64,000 bases of DNA from positions 3,873,001-3,937,000 of the forward strand of contig JAWRVZ010000056.1 of the NCBI GenBank assembly GCA_037043235.1, written 5' to 3'. The stretch is from Rhodeus uyekii (taxonomy: Eukaryota > Chordata > Actinopteri > Cypriniformes > Acheilognathidae). Numbering within the stretch: the first letter of the stretch is position 1; every line of letters begins with the position of its first letter. Under the pieces are notes generated by a model, which was not told the DNA's origin, did no database searches, and worked only from the letters and a program-made list of their open reading frames with translations. Shown here in pieces: positions 25,801-39,300 of the stretch. The translations under genes and the position numbers were made by a program.

Positions 25801-28800
25801 CTGGTGGGGTTAATGCCAGTTGGGTAAGACCACAATCATCATGACGCCTGATGAAGGACATTTGGTAAAGCTGCTGGGAGTGACAAAAAAAACATTTTTC
25901 AAATCCCATATTTATACACTCTGAGCATGGGAAAGTGATTGCAGAACAGCTGTCGGACATGACAGGCAATTATGAATGTGGAAGACACCGGTCATATTTT
26001 CTGCGTGCTCTGCATGGCTAACTTTTTGAGCGTGCATCTATCTAGACTCATGCAGGAAGCTATTTGGGCTTGAGTTTTGAAGATAACTTTATAATGAGTC
26101 TGACAAGCAAAAGAACAGCATGAAATGAGTTTTTGTTCCAATCATGCCAAACTCTTCAGCTGCAAAACAGAAAGATGTAACAACTTGAAAGCCATGATGT
26201 GGCCACTCAAAATATATCTGCATTTAAAAGCAAGCACATTTATATTCCTTCTTCACTCTAATTTATCAGAAACACTTGTGGGACCGTACTCAAGATGCCA
26301 AGAGCATAAAAAGCAATAAAAGAAGTGGCACAGTTACACACACACACCTGTGGCCACTATAATCCCTGGAGCGGAGTGTTTGGTGGAGATAGTGTCAGGT
26401 GTGTAGGGGTTTTCAGACATCTGCAGGTGAAGGTGCAGGGAGCACGACGGCTGAAAATGAAAACATTACACAGTATTAAATTATATTTCAGTGCATTTAC
26501 ATTTATCTACATAATCTCCCCTGAATCAACCGACTGTAGAATCAGCTTTCAAGCCGTGCAAATGAATCGGTTTCGGATCTCCGCGGCTTCTGTCCATATT
26601 TTTAGTATCCCTTACAATTAGTGTGACCTAGTTCTCGGAGAAACGAATAAAATCAAATCTTTGATTTTAGAGCTTCAAAAAAATCATAATATAATTACGC
26701 CAATTAGAATTCTGCATCAATACAATGTCAAAAATACAGCTAAACGAACGCAATCAACCACCTAGTGATTCAAATCTATTTGCATATGCAAGTAAGCAGC
26801 AAACTATTGCTCTCACAACTTGGCTGTGCACAAGCCTCTGATTTCTTTTTCTGAATTTTTCTTGGTTGTTTAAAGTTGGTAATAAGTCCCAAAATACCCA
26901 AAGCACAAGGACCGGAAAAAACTTGTTTCATCTAGTCTTTCTAAAGAATGACAACACATGCAAACACAGAACCTACTGTTTTTTGGTGCAGCAGAAAAAA
27001 AAGCAATTAAGAGTTTCTGAGATGTGCTGATAAATGAACTCTAGTTGTTCAATGTGTTTTAATTGAAATCACCAATCTTCTAGAACAGTGTAAAACATCA
27101 GTGAAAGTCATTACAAAGATACAGAGAAGGTAGTGTGTCTTAATCAGACCATCAGAAAGTACTGAATTCAGAGCTATTGTTTGGTAGCTGGCGGTTCATC
27201 CTCATCTCACTGTGAGACTAAAAGGATTTCCTCTTTCCAGGGCTTCGCAGTAAAAATGTGAACCGTGCGTCAACACTGTAATGTCTTGTTTTCATCTGTG
27301 TCTGAGTATAATGTAATATATGTAGCAGGTGTATCTATCTCAACATTGTTTTATGTTAAATAGCATTTCACCTAGTTTAAGTCTTCATGGAAATGTAAAT
27401 CTGGATCAATTTAGTCCAGCGGTTCTTACCAGGTAGCAGCTGATGTCATGTCCTGTAGTGTCTTTTGCTGGAGGCTGTAGTAATCTCCATGTCTGGCCTT
27501 TGTTGTAGGTAATATATGTTCGCATCTGCATGTCCTCTTTTTTATTGGCTATGATAATCCCACTAACACCTGCCACCTGTAGGACAGGAAAAATACACTG
27601 AACTACTCAGATTTCCATTTTTTTTATTCTGAATTCAATATAATATACATCTTCAATTACAGAGATTAGTTTGTGTTCTTTGGGTAGAAGTGAAAAGAGA
27701 AGAATGAAAGGATTTCATGTTATACATTAGTGCAGATAACCCTCATTTCTCTTAGCATTTTTGCTTACACTTCAGTTTCTGGATGTTTTCAGTTGCTCTC
27801 ATTATCAGATTTTCCTCTTTTCTTTGTATCCATAGTGTTTAATGGCATAAATTCAAACACGGCTGTTTTGTGCTGCATTGCACAGTTCCCTGTTCTACTT
27901 TCAAAAATTCCTGGAGAAAGTCACGTTAATTAAAAGTTTTCCTAATTGTGCACAAAAAATTTATTTGTGAACCTTCAAAATGGTAAACTTCTTAACCTCA
28001 TTTGGAAAGCTCTATCAGACCATGTTACATATTCACAGACCTTGTAGACATCCACAATGAGGTTTCCTGCCAGACCGCGGGAGGTACGAAGGTTTGGAAG
28101 CGAGCGGGTGAAGTAGACTCCAGGCGTGTCAGAGATGTACAGACTATAGGTGTCATTTTCGTTCCATTCCTGAACTGCCGCCAACACTTGCCCCTCATCT
28201 GTACTGACAATGTGCATGTCCTGCACGGAGAACAGCTGTTAGAGCCACATACATTTCATCTGACAACTTAGTTGTGACAGCTAGTGCTGTGTCATATCTC
28301 TTACTTTGGGTAGACAGTATTTAGGGAGCTGTATGGTCCTAAATGGCCCTCGCTGGTAGGACACAAAGTATGTAGTTCTTCCTGCTGTGGTTAGCTGACA
28401 CACACACACACACACAGTCACAGAAAGCATTTACAAAGACTTACAACAGATCAGCATTTTACACCAGTCACAACACATGCTTGCTTGTCTATCATAGAAG
28501 TGACTCTCTACTGCTCATGATGATCCAATGTTTTCAGTATTTCAGAGTGGCTCAGTTCACGGTCAGTGCAGCAAACTATACCTGCATGAGTTGTGAGCAC
28601 TTGGGAGCGCAATGTGCAGCATTGATAACATATTTGTGAACAAAAGATTACAGCATTTCACTAGATTTGTAATGAGACATGTCTGTATACAAGTTTTCTG
28701 CCAAAATAAATGCTAAAGCGTTACATTCTTAATATATAATTAATATATATAGAGTAATTAATTATATTTTGTCATTTTACAGCACAGTTTACAGAGTTAC

Positions 28801-31800
28801 AATAGTAAAACATTTCTTTTTTTTTTAAATATAATAATTTTATTATTATTACTATGCCCTTAAATTATTCCTATTCCCCTTAATCTGTAGCAATTTTTTC
28901 CTTGTAGAATTGAAAATTGCATCAAGCTATTGTATCAAAGTTAGAAATACCAGTATTGTGACAACACTCTCACATAATCCCTATTTACTTTTTGAAATGT
29001 TTTAAGTTTTATTTTGAAGCATTTATTTGTCGCTGGTCTGGTCTTAGGTTTCAAAATATATTTGTTTTTTATCTTCAAAATTTCACTATATTGTGTTACT
29101 TGCCATTTCATTGTAATTATTTTTTAAATATACGATTCATTTCTGAGTGAAATTCATTTTTTTGGACAATGCATAATTTAATATTTGAAAGATTTCTTTT
29201 GCGTCAATTGTCAAACACAATCTCATCATCTAGGTCTTTTAGTCTGACTTCACAAAAATCTAAAGTAGCACTTTAGCAACAAATGATTGTTTTGGTAAGA
29301 CTGATATCGAATTTTTAAAGTGCATTTACTGAATGTTGGTGAAACTGGACTCACGCACGCACTGGTTGTGTACACTTTTATCAAGTAGATTGTAGCTATT
29401 AGGTTGTGAACATACTGCATTAGTGGTCTAATGCTTCGATTGTTCCAGTGTCAATAGAGCTTAGATGTTGAAAGAATGAGGCGGTGTGTGTGCGTGTCCA
29501 CTTTTAGAGGGTGAGGATGGTGCTACACTGTGTTTTTCCTGCGAGAGGTGTGGGTGTCAGTCAGCCTCTTGTTCCTGTGCTTTTTGAATCAATATCCTCA
29601 TTATTCTGTGTCAACTCAAATCCAACAGCTTCAAGCAACAAAAGTCAAAAGAAAGTTGCTTGTATTGACAGAGGAGGGTCCAGGTTTGGGATTCTCACTC
29701 AGAACACCTGTCCTGTCCTCCCCTGGACCAATGTTAAAGATGGAAAGGCTGGTTTCAATGGTTATCACTCACTTACACGCCTTTGACAGAGATAAAAGGA
29801 GGGCTATAAAAGAGTCAGACACACACTGCACACACACACATTTTTGGTATCTCCCACACCAGACTAAATCACATACACTTACGTACTTTATGAAATGCAC
29901 ACACTTCTGTACCTGTAAGAAGATGTATTGGTCCTGCACTACGAGGGAGTTGGTGTCAATTCGGCCACTGAATGGATACTGCCTACCCTCCTCTGAACAC
30001 TTCTGTGCTCGGCAGGTAATATACTGCATTTCTGTGAGATGCACACAAAGATTTATCAACACAGGATACGCTTGTGCACAAGAACGCCTTGATCTACACC
30101 AAACAAAAAACAGATGATCAATATCTCTCACTCTCGCTGGCACACACACCCACACAACAAACACAATCTAGAACCTACACACAAACTTCCCACACATCTC
30201 TGTCTATCAAAATTAATCAGTGCTCTCCATTATCAGTCTCTCCACTAGCGATCCATCCTCACTCAGAAGGAGAGAAAGAGGGGGTGGGAGTAAAACTACA
30301 GAGAAACAAAGCAAAGAGTAAAGAGAGAGAAGAAGAGATGCCCATACAGAAACATCAGATTATGATTACCTATTTTTCCAGGTGTGTGACCACCATTTGC
30401 AGTGTATGTGTGTGATCACTACTTACTGGTCTTAATGTGTGCACTAACTTGGATGGGTTAAATACAGAGGATCAATAAGCTAATTATAGGTTACCATACT
30501 TGGCCGTTATGTCATGTCATGTCACTTTTTTTTCCAATCTAAATTTAAACATAGGGAAGGAAATAGTTCTTCTTACAGGTTTAAAACAATGCTAAAGTCT
30601 TGATGTGTCAAGACTGAATATGCACCATGCACAAATAAGATTTAAGTGCATCCAAGTTAATCACTTACAGGTCACACTTACTATGTACTTGCATAAAAAA
30701 AATAAGTACAATGCACTTAATGTGCTCAAGTTGTATAGCAATTATTTTGCTTACATAAAGCTGTTGCACAAATTATTTACAGTCTGCTTTCACTGGTTAG
30801 ACAAGAACATGTGATTATTTTGTGTTTCATGGAAGAAAGAAAGTTAACATTAGGAAAAGTAAATGATTGTGGAATTTTTCTTGAACCATTAAATTTAATT
30901 GTCTGACTGATGTAACAATGACTACATCTCAAATTTATGAAGTTTAACTTAAATCATGCAAGCAAAACTCAATTTCTGGAGGGCCACAGCCCTTAAGAGT
31001 TTAGCTTCAACCCCAATTAAATGTACCTGATCAAGCTCATCAAGTACTTCAGGCTTATTTGAAAATGACTGGTATGAGTGTTGGAGAAGGGTTGGAACTG
31101 AACTGTGCAAGGCTACGACCCTCCAGGAATTGAGTTTTATACCCCTGATCTAAACCAACAAGGTCCCTGTTAATTGTTAAATGCAATTCACAAAATTCCT
31201 CTTCTTGTCATTCCAATTCAGCTTCATGTGGGGTGGGGTGCAGCCAATTGAATTAAATTGACAACTTATGACCTGAAAAGCCAATAATTCCACACGCTTT
31301 CCCTGTTGTGAAGGCATGAACAGATAAGATGGCCTATTAAATATTTCTGCAGAACAGATTGAAAGAACTGGTTTGATAACTGCTGGGTCATTCTGTGTCA
31401 ACTCAAGCAGAGGTCTCTGGCTTATTTCTATTTTTTAATACATATACATACATTTGTATGTATACATATACATAAACGCACACAAACACATATATTATAT
31501 ACATATAATGTATGTATGTATATATGTGTATGTAAAAAAATATAGACAGACAGACAGATATTTCCCCTTTGAAGATTAGCATAAATTGTGATAAAAATTC
31601 TCACCTCAAATTTAAAACCAAGTTACAAGGGAAGTAAATGACTTTGTTGCATTATAAACCAATGTAGACAATTGTGGGAAAAATGTCCCCTCCCTTCCCA
31701 TTAAAGTTGGTATGTCTGTAACTCAGAACAGTATTTATTTTTCTTATTTATATTTTCTTTTGGAATCTTTACTCTTTTGGTCTGTATGGTTCAGTCCCAT

Positions 31801-33309
31801 AGATATGGTGATCTTATTGTGGCTTCATGAGCAAATTGTTAAATTGTTGAACAAAAGATGTGCTAGACATCTTTTGTCCTTCTATCAAAAGAATCGTATA
31901 GAACATACCTGTCAAAGTGTTTTCTTTTTCAATGATATTGAGATATATCAATACCATTTTAGATTCTGGTTATTAACATTTCTGGAGGTAATGGAGTTAA
32001 GTTGCATGCCTCTTATGGTAGTGTGGCTGCTTTCCCCAGGTCCCAATTAACTCTTGGTAGCTCCAGAATCAGTCAAAATAAACAAAATCCTCCAAATTCC
32101 CATGATGCATAAATAAACACTTGAGAAAAAATTTGTGCTTGAATTCTGAGTGAATTTCAGTGAATGTTTGGCTCTGAAATATTGTTAAAATTGTCATGCT
32201 CAATACCAGTTGTTTTGATAGAAGGAAAGAAGATATATTTCTAGTTTTAACTACCACTGAAAATGTGTACAATAATTTTTCTAATCATTTTTACCTCCTT
32301 GTAAACTGGCTCTGAAAATTGTCATTTAGACCAGCCTTCACAAATTAGTTATTCATGTTACTCAGCACATATTTGTCTATGGAATCTAATATTTTGGATT
32401 TCATGACCATTCATTTTTTGTCTGGCTTCAGAAAAAGTATTTAAAAAAAAATAAAAATAAAACTTTAGCATGAGAAGACCGTCCAAAATTTGGTTGATTT
32501 GACAGAATTACCCTATACTTTCTGAAAAACTAAAGACGTTTTTGGTGCCATCTCCATTTGCCTGTGGTTCAAATTTAGTTTGGAATAACCACTGCATTAC
32601 TCATAACACATTTAAATGTTTTGTTGTTGTTAGAGTGTCTGTAGCTTAGGGCCTGTTGTGTTGTGTCAGGCTCATATCAATAGAGCTTAATGCACAACAC
32701 TGTCCCACAAGGATAAAACATAAGTGCAACAGTCTGCCAGAACGAAGCCAGAACCATTTACTATTGAATTTACTGTTGTCCACAATTCATCTGTTCATTT
32801 TTCACTGCGACACAGAAAAAAAGCATAGGAGGTTGGGGAGAAAGTAAGACAGACAGGGTGAGAGAGCAAGAAAGGGAGGAAGAGAGAAACTAAAAAAAGC
32901 AGGATAAAGAAAGAAAAAAGGGGGCAAAAAAGGGAAAGAAGGAAAAGAAAGAGACTAACGTCCACTGTCAGTTCGAGCCTCGATGTGCACCAGGTCTGCC
33001 TCTTTATCCAGACCACTCAGCGCCCTGGAAATGAAAAAAGAAAAGACAAAAAAACAGAAAAGAACAGAAGAGAGGAAAACAATCAGGAGGGGCTCCAGTG
33101 GAGAGGAGATGAAGAAGGAAGGAAAGAGAAGGAGGTACCAGCAGGGGACGGACGGATGAGTACGGTAATAGCATGAGAGTGATGGAGTGATGGAAGAGGA
33201 AAGGGGAAGGATGGAGAGGTAGTGATGGACAGAATAATTCCACTGCTCCAGTAGGAGACAGTCTGTCTCCAGTGAATCCTTATTGTTGCTCTGATAGCAA
33301 TTAATCACA

Positions 33310-33360
<51 letters not shown>

Positions 33361-36346
33361 AAACCATTCTCCATCACATACACACTTTCATCTCTTACCC
33401 ACTTTCACCTGTAACACGCACACATTCACGATCATATCCTCTTTCTGAGGTTTTTAATCATCTTAACGTCTTGTCTTTTGTTATCCATATTTTCTTCCAA
33501 GTCAGTTTGAACACAGTCACAATCTGATATTAAATCATTCCTACAATCCAAAATTAAACCTTTCAGTAAAAATCTGATACTGCACCTCTACAGAGTCCTA
33601 GTTTGATATTAAGGCCCATTTACATTCTCAATCTCAGATTAGTATTAATCTCAGTCTGAATTTGAATCTCTCTCATGTCTCATGTCATATTAAACCTCTT
33701 CTTCTAAACTTCTCTATCAGTTCCAAAAACTGTTTTCTTGAGATCACACTGTATTTTTCTCATGATCTCAACATGACAAACTCGTGGTGATCTTGACTTG
33801 AAATTCTGCATGTTGCATGTTGCTCACTGTTTCTATGCTCAGCTGCAAACCACTGAAGCCTCTGTCCCTAGAGTTGGCAGGCAATTAAATTAACAATAAA
33901 ACTGTAGCCTCAATCTCAAGTGTCAGACAGTGATTTGGAAGTGGTCCATCACTGACAGACATTGAGCTATATCAGCTGGAGTGAGTTCCTGATCCAAGAC
34001 CAATTCACTCATCCATGATGTAGGATTATATGTATACTACTGTTCAAAAGTTTGGGATCAGTTTTTTTTATTAAAGAAATAGTTTTTCTGCAATATCACT
34101 CCCTCCTTACATCCAAAACAAAAAGCACTTCAACATCATTAAATAGTCTGAAAGTGCACACCGTTTATATATATATGTATCAGGTGATAAAAAGTCATAA
34201 AACTTTCTAAACCGCCTGAATAACAACAACAAAAAACATTACTGCTGTTGCATCTTTTTATTTATAACAGCAGCATATTAACCACAGGCAAAATACATTT
34301 ACAAAGTCTAATGTTTTCAAATGGAGAACATAAATATATTTATGGGGAGTTGATAGACTCCCCTGTCATTTAAGCATTCATTTTAAACTACTGCTTTAAA
34401 AGGTTTATATGTCGTTTGACAGGCTAAAGAGTGAAGAGAACGGAATACGCTGGAAACACTGTCAGAAAAATAAAGAAAACACCGAATACATCATCGCAAT
34501 TACTGAGTCCATCTCATCTGGCATGCTATCAGAATTATTAATAATGTTTTGTTGTCGGTCTAGATTATGAAATATCTGCTGACAGAGCACCATTTTATCT
34601 ATGCGTTTACACAGAATGTATCACATGGATATAATAATGAATTTCCACAGAGCTGTAATTACCGTATTTTCCCGCATATAACCCACGTGTTATACCAGAT
34701 TTTACAAACTGGTAGGGGGTTGGTGGCGGGTTATAAGGGGGCGGGCTATATCACAAATTTTTTTTTACACGTAATAATATTTCAATATATTTGTTACGTC
34801 CCTAAGGACGTATGGGTTTTTTGCATTATTTTCTGTCTTGCGATGGTTTTTGTCTCTGGCGCTTGTACTATCACTCTGACAACTGGCGCTGATAGGCTGT
34901 CTGACCTGTCAATCATGCAAGAAAACGTGATTGGCTGTGCTGCCATGAGGGTGTGCTCAACACCTGTAGAAAACGCTTCTTAAGGGACGTGCTGTTGCAC
35001 AGCGGGAAAGACTGCTTTTTTGTTTTTGTTCGGATTCTGACTTGTTTGTTTTCTTATTGTTTGAATTTTACACACAAGCACTGTGTCCCGAGCCTGAACA
35101 GTTATGGATAATTGACGTCATTTGAAACTCAAAATATGATCTTATACAAAAAAGTTCATCAATCAATGGGTGTGGGTTATATAAGGGTGCGGGTTATGCC
35201 AACAATTTTTTACACAATGATATAAAACCCGCGGGCTATATGAGGGTGCGGATTATCTGCGTCTGCGGGTTATATGCGGGAAACACGGTTTTTAGATGTT
35301 TATTAACTACATAAATGATATTTAGTAGACGGTAATATAATCTAAGCCTCAACAAGTTCATAGAGTGAACGGCGACTCCACTAGACTGACAATGAGCAAA
35401 CAATTAAAAATATTGGAAAACCGATATACCTGTCGATCTCTAATTTATATAATTTGAAAAGCTAAATAAATGAACAAGAACCCCAAATGGACAGGAAAAT
35501 GATGCATTAATTGCTGGTGCCTGATACCTAAAGCATTAACTAATGCTAATAAATTGAACTTTATTGAAAGTGTTTAAGTTCTACCAAAATAGAATTACAT
35601 AAAAACCTTTTCAGTAACCAGAGACAGGGATTTAAAAATGTTTCACTTATCTTCCTGAGATTAAACAACTTTTTCAATCGCAGACAGTTTAACTCAGATC
35701 GTTGAACATTAATCTCAAACAGTCTGATACTGCGACCCATTATCATCCAAGGGTAAACTTTCCCTCCTGCAATCACCAAACCTGACACAACTGGGCTTCA
35801 GTGACACAAACATAAGCAGAATAGCTCAAAAAAAGCATTATATACATACCGTATATATATTTGAGGGGATGTAGAGGAATGTGTTTGTGCAGAGGGATGT
35901 TAAACCCAAGGGTGAAGACATGTTGTTGGCTGTCTCCACAGCTCATTGAGCATGTGACAGCCAACCAGTTATTCTGACTACAACCCACACAAACACACAT
36001 CTACACACGCAAGCTCACACTGATGGGATTAAAATATAAAACCTGATCAAAATTCCACACATACGATAATATGAAGCGCAGGGGAGAGAGAAGTGACATG
36101 ACAGTGAAATAGATGGAGATAGATAGAGAAAGAGAGAAGGGAAAGAGTGTGTATAAGTTTATCAGTGTCAGTGTATTGGACGTAGAGAGTGGGTTTAATA
36201 TTGGATTAATTTTCAGTGTGTGATTGTGTTTGTGTATGTGCAGGTATATTCTTGCAGTCAAATTAATTTTCAGTGTGAAATTGTACTGTAGGCGTGTTAT
36301 ATGAGGTTGATGATCAGTAAAAAAATAAACAAAAAAACAAATTACC

Positions 36347-36379
<33 letters not shown>

Positions 36380-39300
36380 TCTCGTACCAGTAGAATCGCC
36401 CCGGAGTTACTCTCTCATGAACAAGAATCCACTTTTTACCAAAGTCCACCGAGCTATACAGCTACAGCCAAAAGAGAAATAGACACATTCACTGTAAGAT
36501 CTCTAACTACAGCCAAGAAAGGTAATTATCTCGCTCACACTTAATTATCCACATTATCTGCTTTTAATTGTTCAGTAGGACTAGACACTCTTGAGGCTGT
36601 GCAAATGTGTGTGTGCGTTTGTGTGTATATACCCTCTGATCATGGCTATAGGCCAGTATCCAATTCTCCTGCGTAGGGTGAAACAGAAGACTCATGATAT
36701 AGAAGTTAATATTGAACTTTTGAAAAGTGGCTCCTTCATCTGAACTGATAAGTAAACTACTCTCCACCTCCGGATCAGATAAAATCAGGATCTGAGGAAG
36801 AGAGGGGAGTGGGAGCAAGAATTACATTAGCTTGATATTTTCTAACTGACAGTTTTATATATCCATATCTCTGACGCATTTTAACACACTCACCTTCCTC
36901 TTATTGGTTGGACAGACGTATAGATAGCTCAGCATGGTTCTAATCATCACTTTATCTGTCAGCTTGTCATACGTCGTCCCAAAATCGACTGACCTACAAA
37001 ACATACAGAAGGTCAATTATGTGATATTTTTTGTCTATTATTTTATTTAAAAATACGGTAACACTTTACAGTAAGGTCCAATTAGATAATGTTCGTTAAC
37101 AATGAGCAATACATTTGTTACTTTTGTCTGATACAATTATTTCTTTAATAATGTATTATTAAATATTGAAATTAACCTTAACAAATACTTTAGAAATATT
37201 TGGATTATTTCAAGTTAAATAATGCCGCAAACAAGTAATGAAGCCTTATTGTAAAGTGTTACATTAAAAGTTGAATTCATACAGATGATGACTTGAATAC
37301 ACCCCTTCCAAGATGAACGTTTTTAATTGTATTTAAATTTTTTGACTAAATATCAAAAGATATTTATGGTGTAAGAATTCAAGTCATTTGTGAAAAATAT
37401 TTTGATCTTGAAAAACATTTAAAAACTAATTATCACACAATAATGATTGAGATGTAACATGTATTCAAGGTGTAAGAACAAATGTTACTATATGAGTAGT
37501 TTTCTCGAAGGCACAAAAGATTTCCAAAGCAACACAAAGAGTACATTTCTTGGCACCGGAGACATCTTTTAAACTAGGTTTTCCTAACCTTAAAAAGTAT
37601 TTTTCTTTTCTTTACTGTGGAAACTCATGTGTCATTGACCCACACAGAGATTTGATTTCACACAAAGCACAAGAAAAAGTGAAAACACAAAGGAAAGCTG
37701 CAGATTTTTTAAAGATGTACCTCATGTCCTAACCAGGTGTGACACAACAGGTTTCCTGTGTCGTGTAATTTTTCTGTCCTCACTAAATGTAAAAACGCAG
37801 TGCAAAGCGAGCCATTACATGAGCTGTTGAATATAATGTCAAGCAGCATTTTGGACCAATGAGACTTCACAAAGAACCTAGAAACCAAACGTCCAAAATG
37901 TCTTGTTAATCATCCCTTGCTGTCATCACAGCTGGTTAAGATAAAAACTCAAAATAACATGGACATGTGGACACCGGCTTATGGCTTTTTTTATTAGACG
38001 GGTACAATAAAGGATGGCAGGAAACATCATGAGCTATGTTAGAACCCGCATCCCTCACATGACCGTCAGGAGCACGGCGCACCACAGCTGCAGCGAAGCT
38101 GAGAATTTCAGAAGTCATTGGCGTAATTAACTGAAGCTGTTGTGTATGTGAGCATCTCCATTCCATCGGAACTCATTAACACCGCCTCTTCTCAGGCAGG
38201 TACGACAGCAGACAGGAGTCTGCCGAACTCTTACAAGCATAATAACGTTAATGGTTTAAAGCCAGACAGTTACGCGATGCGGTGCTCGAGAAGCACACGT
38301 GTATGTGTCGTCTGAAGCATTATCTCCTCGAGTGCTCATCTCTGAATACGCCGAGAGTGCTCATACTCTGACACTTTTACCATTGGATACAATTACATGG
38401 CTGTTCTGAGCTGTTGAGGTTATTTGGGTTGTGTAAGCTATAGCGGCACAGGTGAAGAGGAAGATGGTTTTCTGAGCACCCTTGAGCGATGTTGAGTGCC
38501 TGCCCTAAAAAGCTCCTCTAACGTTGTTGGTGCGGTCAGACTCCCTCACTCTTCTCCGGCAGATCTGCCCTGTACTCAAGAGGACATTACTCCTCCTCTC
38601 AGGACAAATACGTCTGGGTACGTGTGTGTGATTTAACAATTGCACGGGGAGGATGGATACTTTTAGAGCATGTTTCTTTATTTTAAAACACAAGAGAGTG
38701 TGATTAACTAGCTCCTCTGAATGAACCGTGATTTGTCTTCATATTTTTTTTCTCCCCTTTTATGCCGCCTACAGCAACATTCATTAATCATTCATACTGT
38801 TATTACCGACATCATTTACTACAGCCTGCAAGCTGAGCTTTAACATTCACCTCTTTTAATAACATGATGCCACGTTCCTCCCATCCCCCTACTGTCTATC
38901 TCTCTCTTTGTTCCTCCTCTATCGCTTATGAGCTCTCCCATTCCTTCACTTTCCTCTTCCTCATTTCCTGTTTATGCCATTTCTGTTTGTGGAAGTTTGG
39001 TAATGGCTTTCTGTTTTTCTCTCTGTAAACCCCCCTGCTCACCTCCCTCTCTGAGTGACACACACCAGGAGAGGAAATCTCATCAGGGCTTGCAGCCAAA
39101 AAGAAATTAAACAAAGCCTTCCTTCAAGGTGATTGCAGTGTGAGTATGTGTGTGAGAGCATTTGTGTGTATGTGCACGTTTGCAGTGATGGTATGTTGAT
39201 AAAGGATGATGTCATAATACATATCTCCGAAAACATATCAAGTATTCCTTTTAATTATTGCAACATTGTTTTCCTTATTCTTTTAATTAAAACAGACAAA

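Noticed and set aside
29530..30117. 195-codon plus-strand ORF
   Set aside because: It overlaps sorcs3 exon 7 on the opposite strand, has low-complexity segments and no recognisable motif.
34567..34983. 138-codon plus-strand ORF overlapping the MITE at 34662
   Set aside because: It runs from host sequence into the MITE, has no conserved motif, and lies within a sorcs3 intron.
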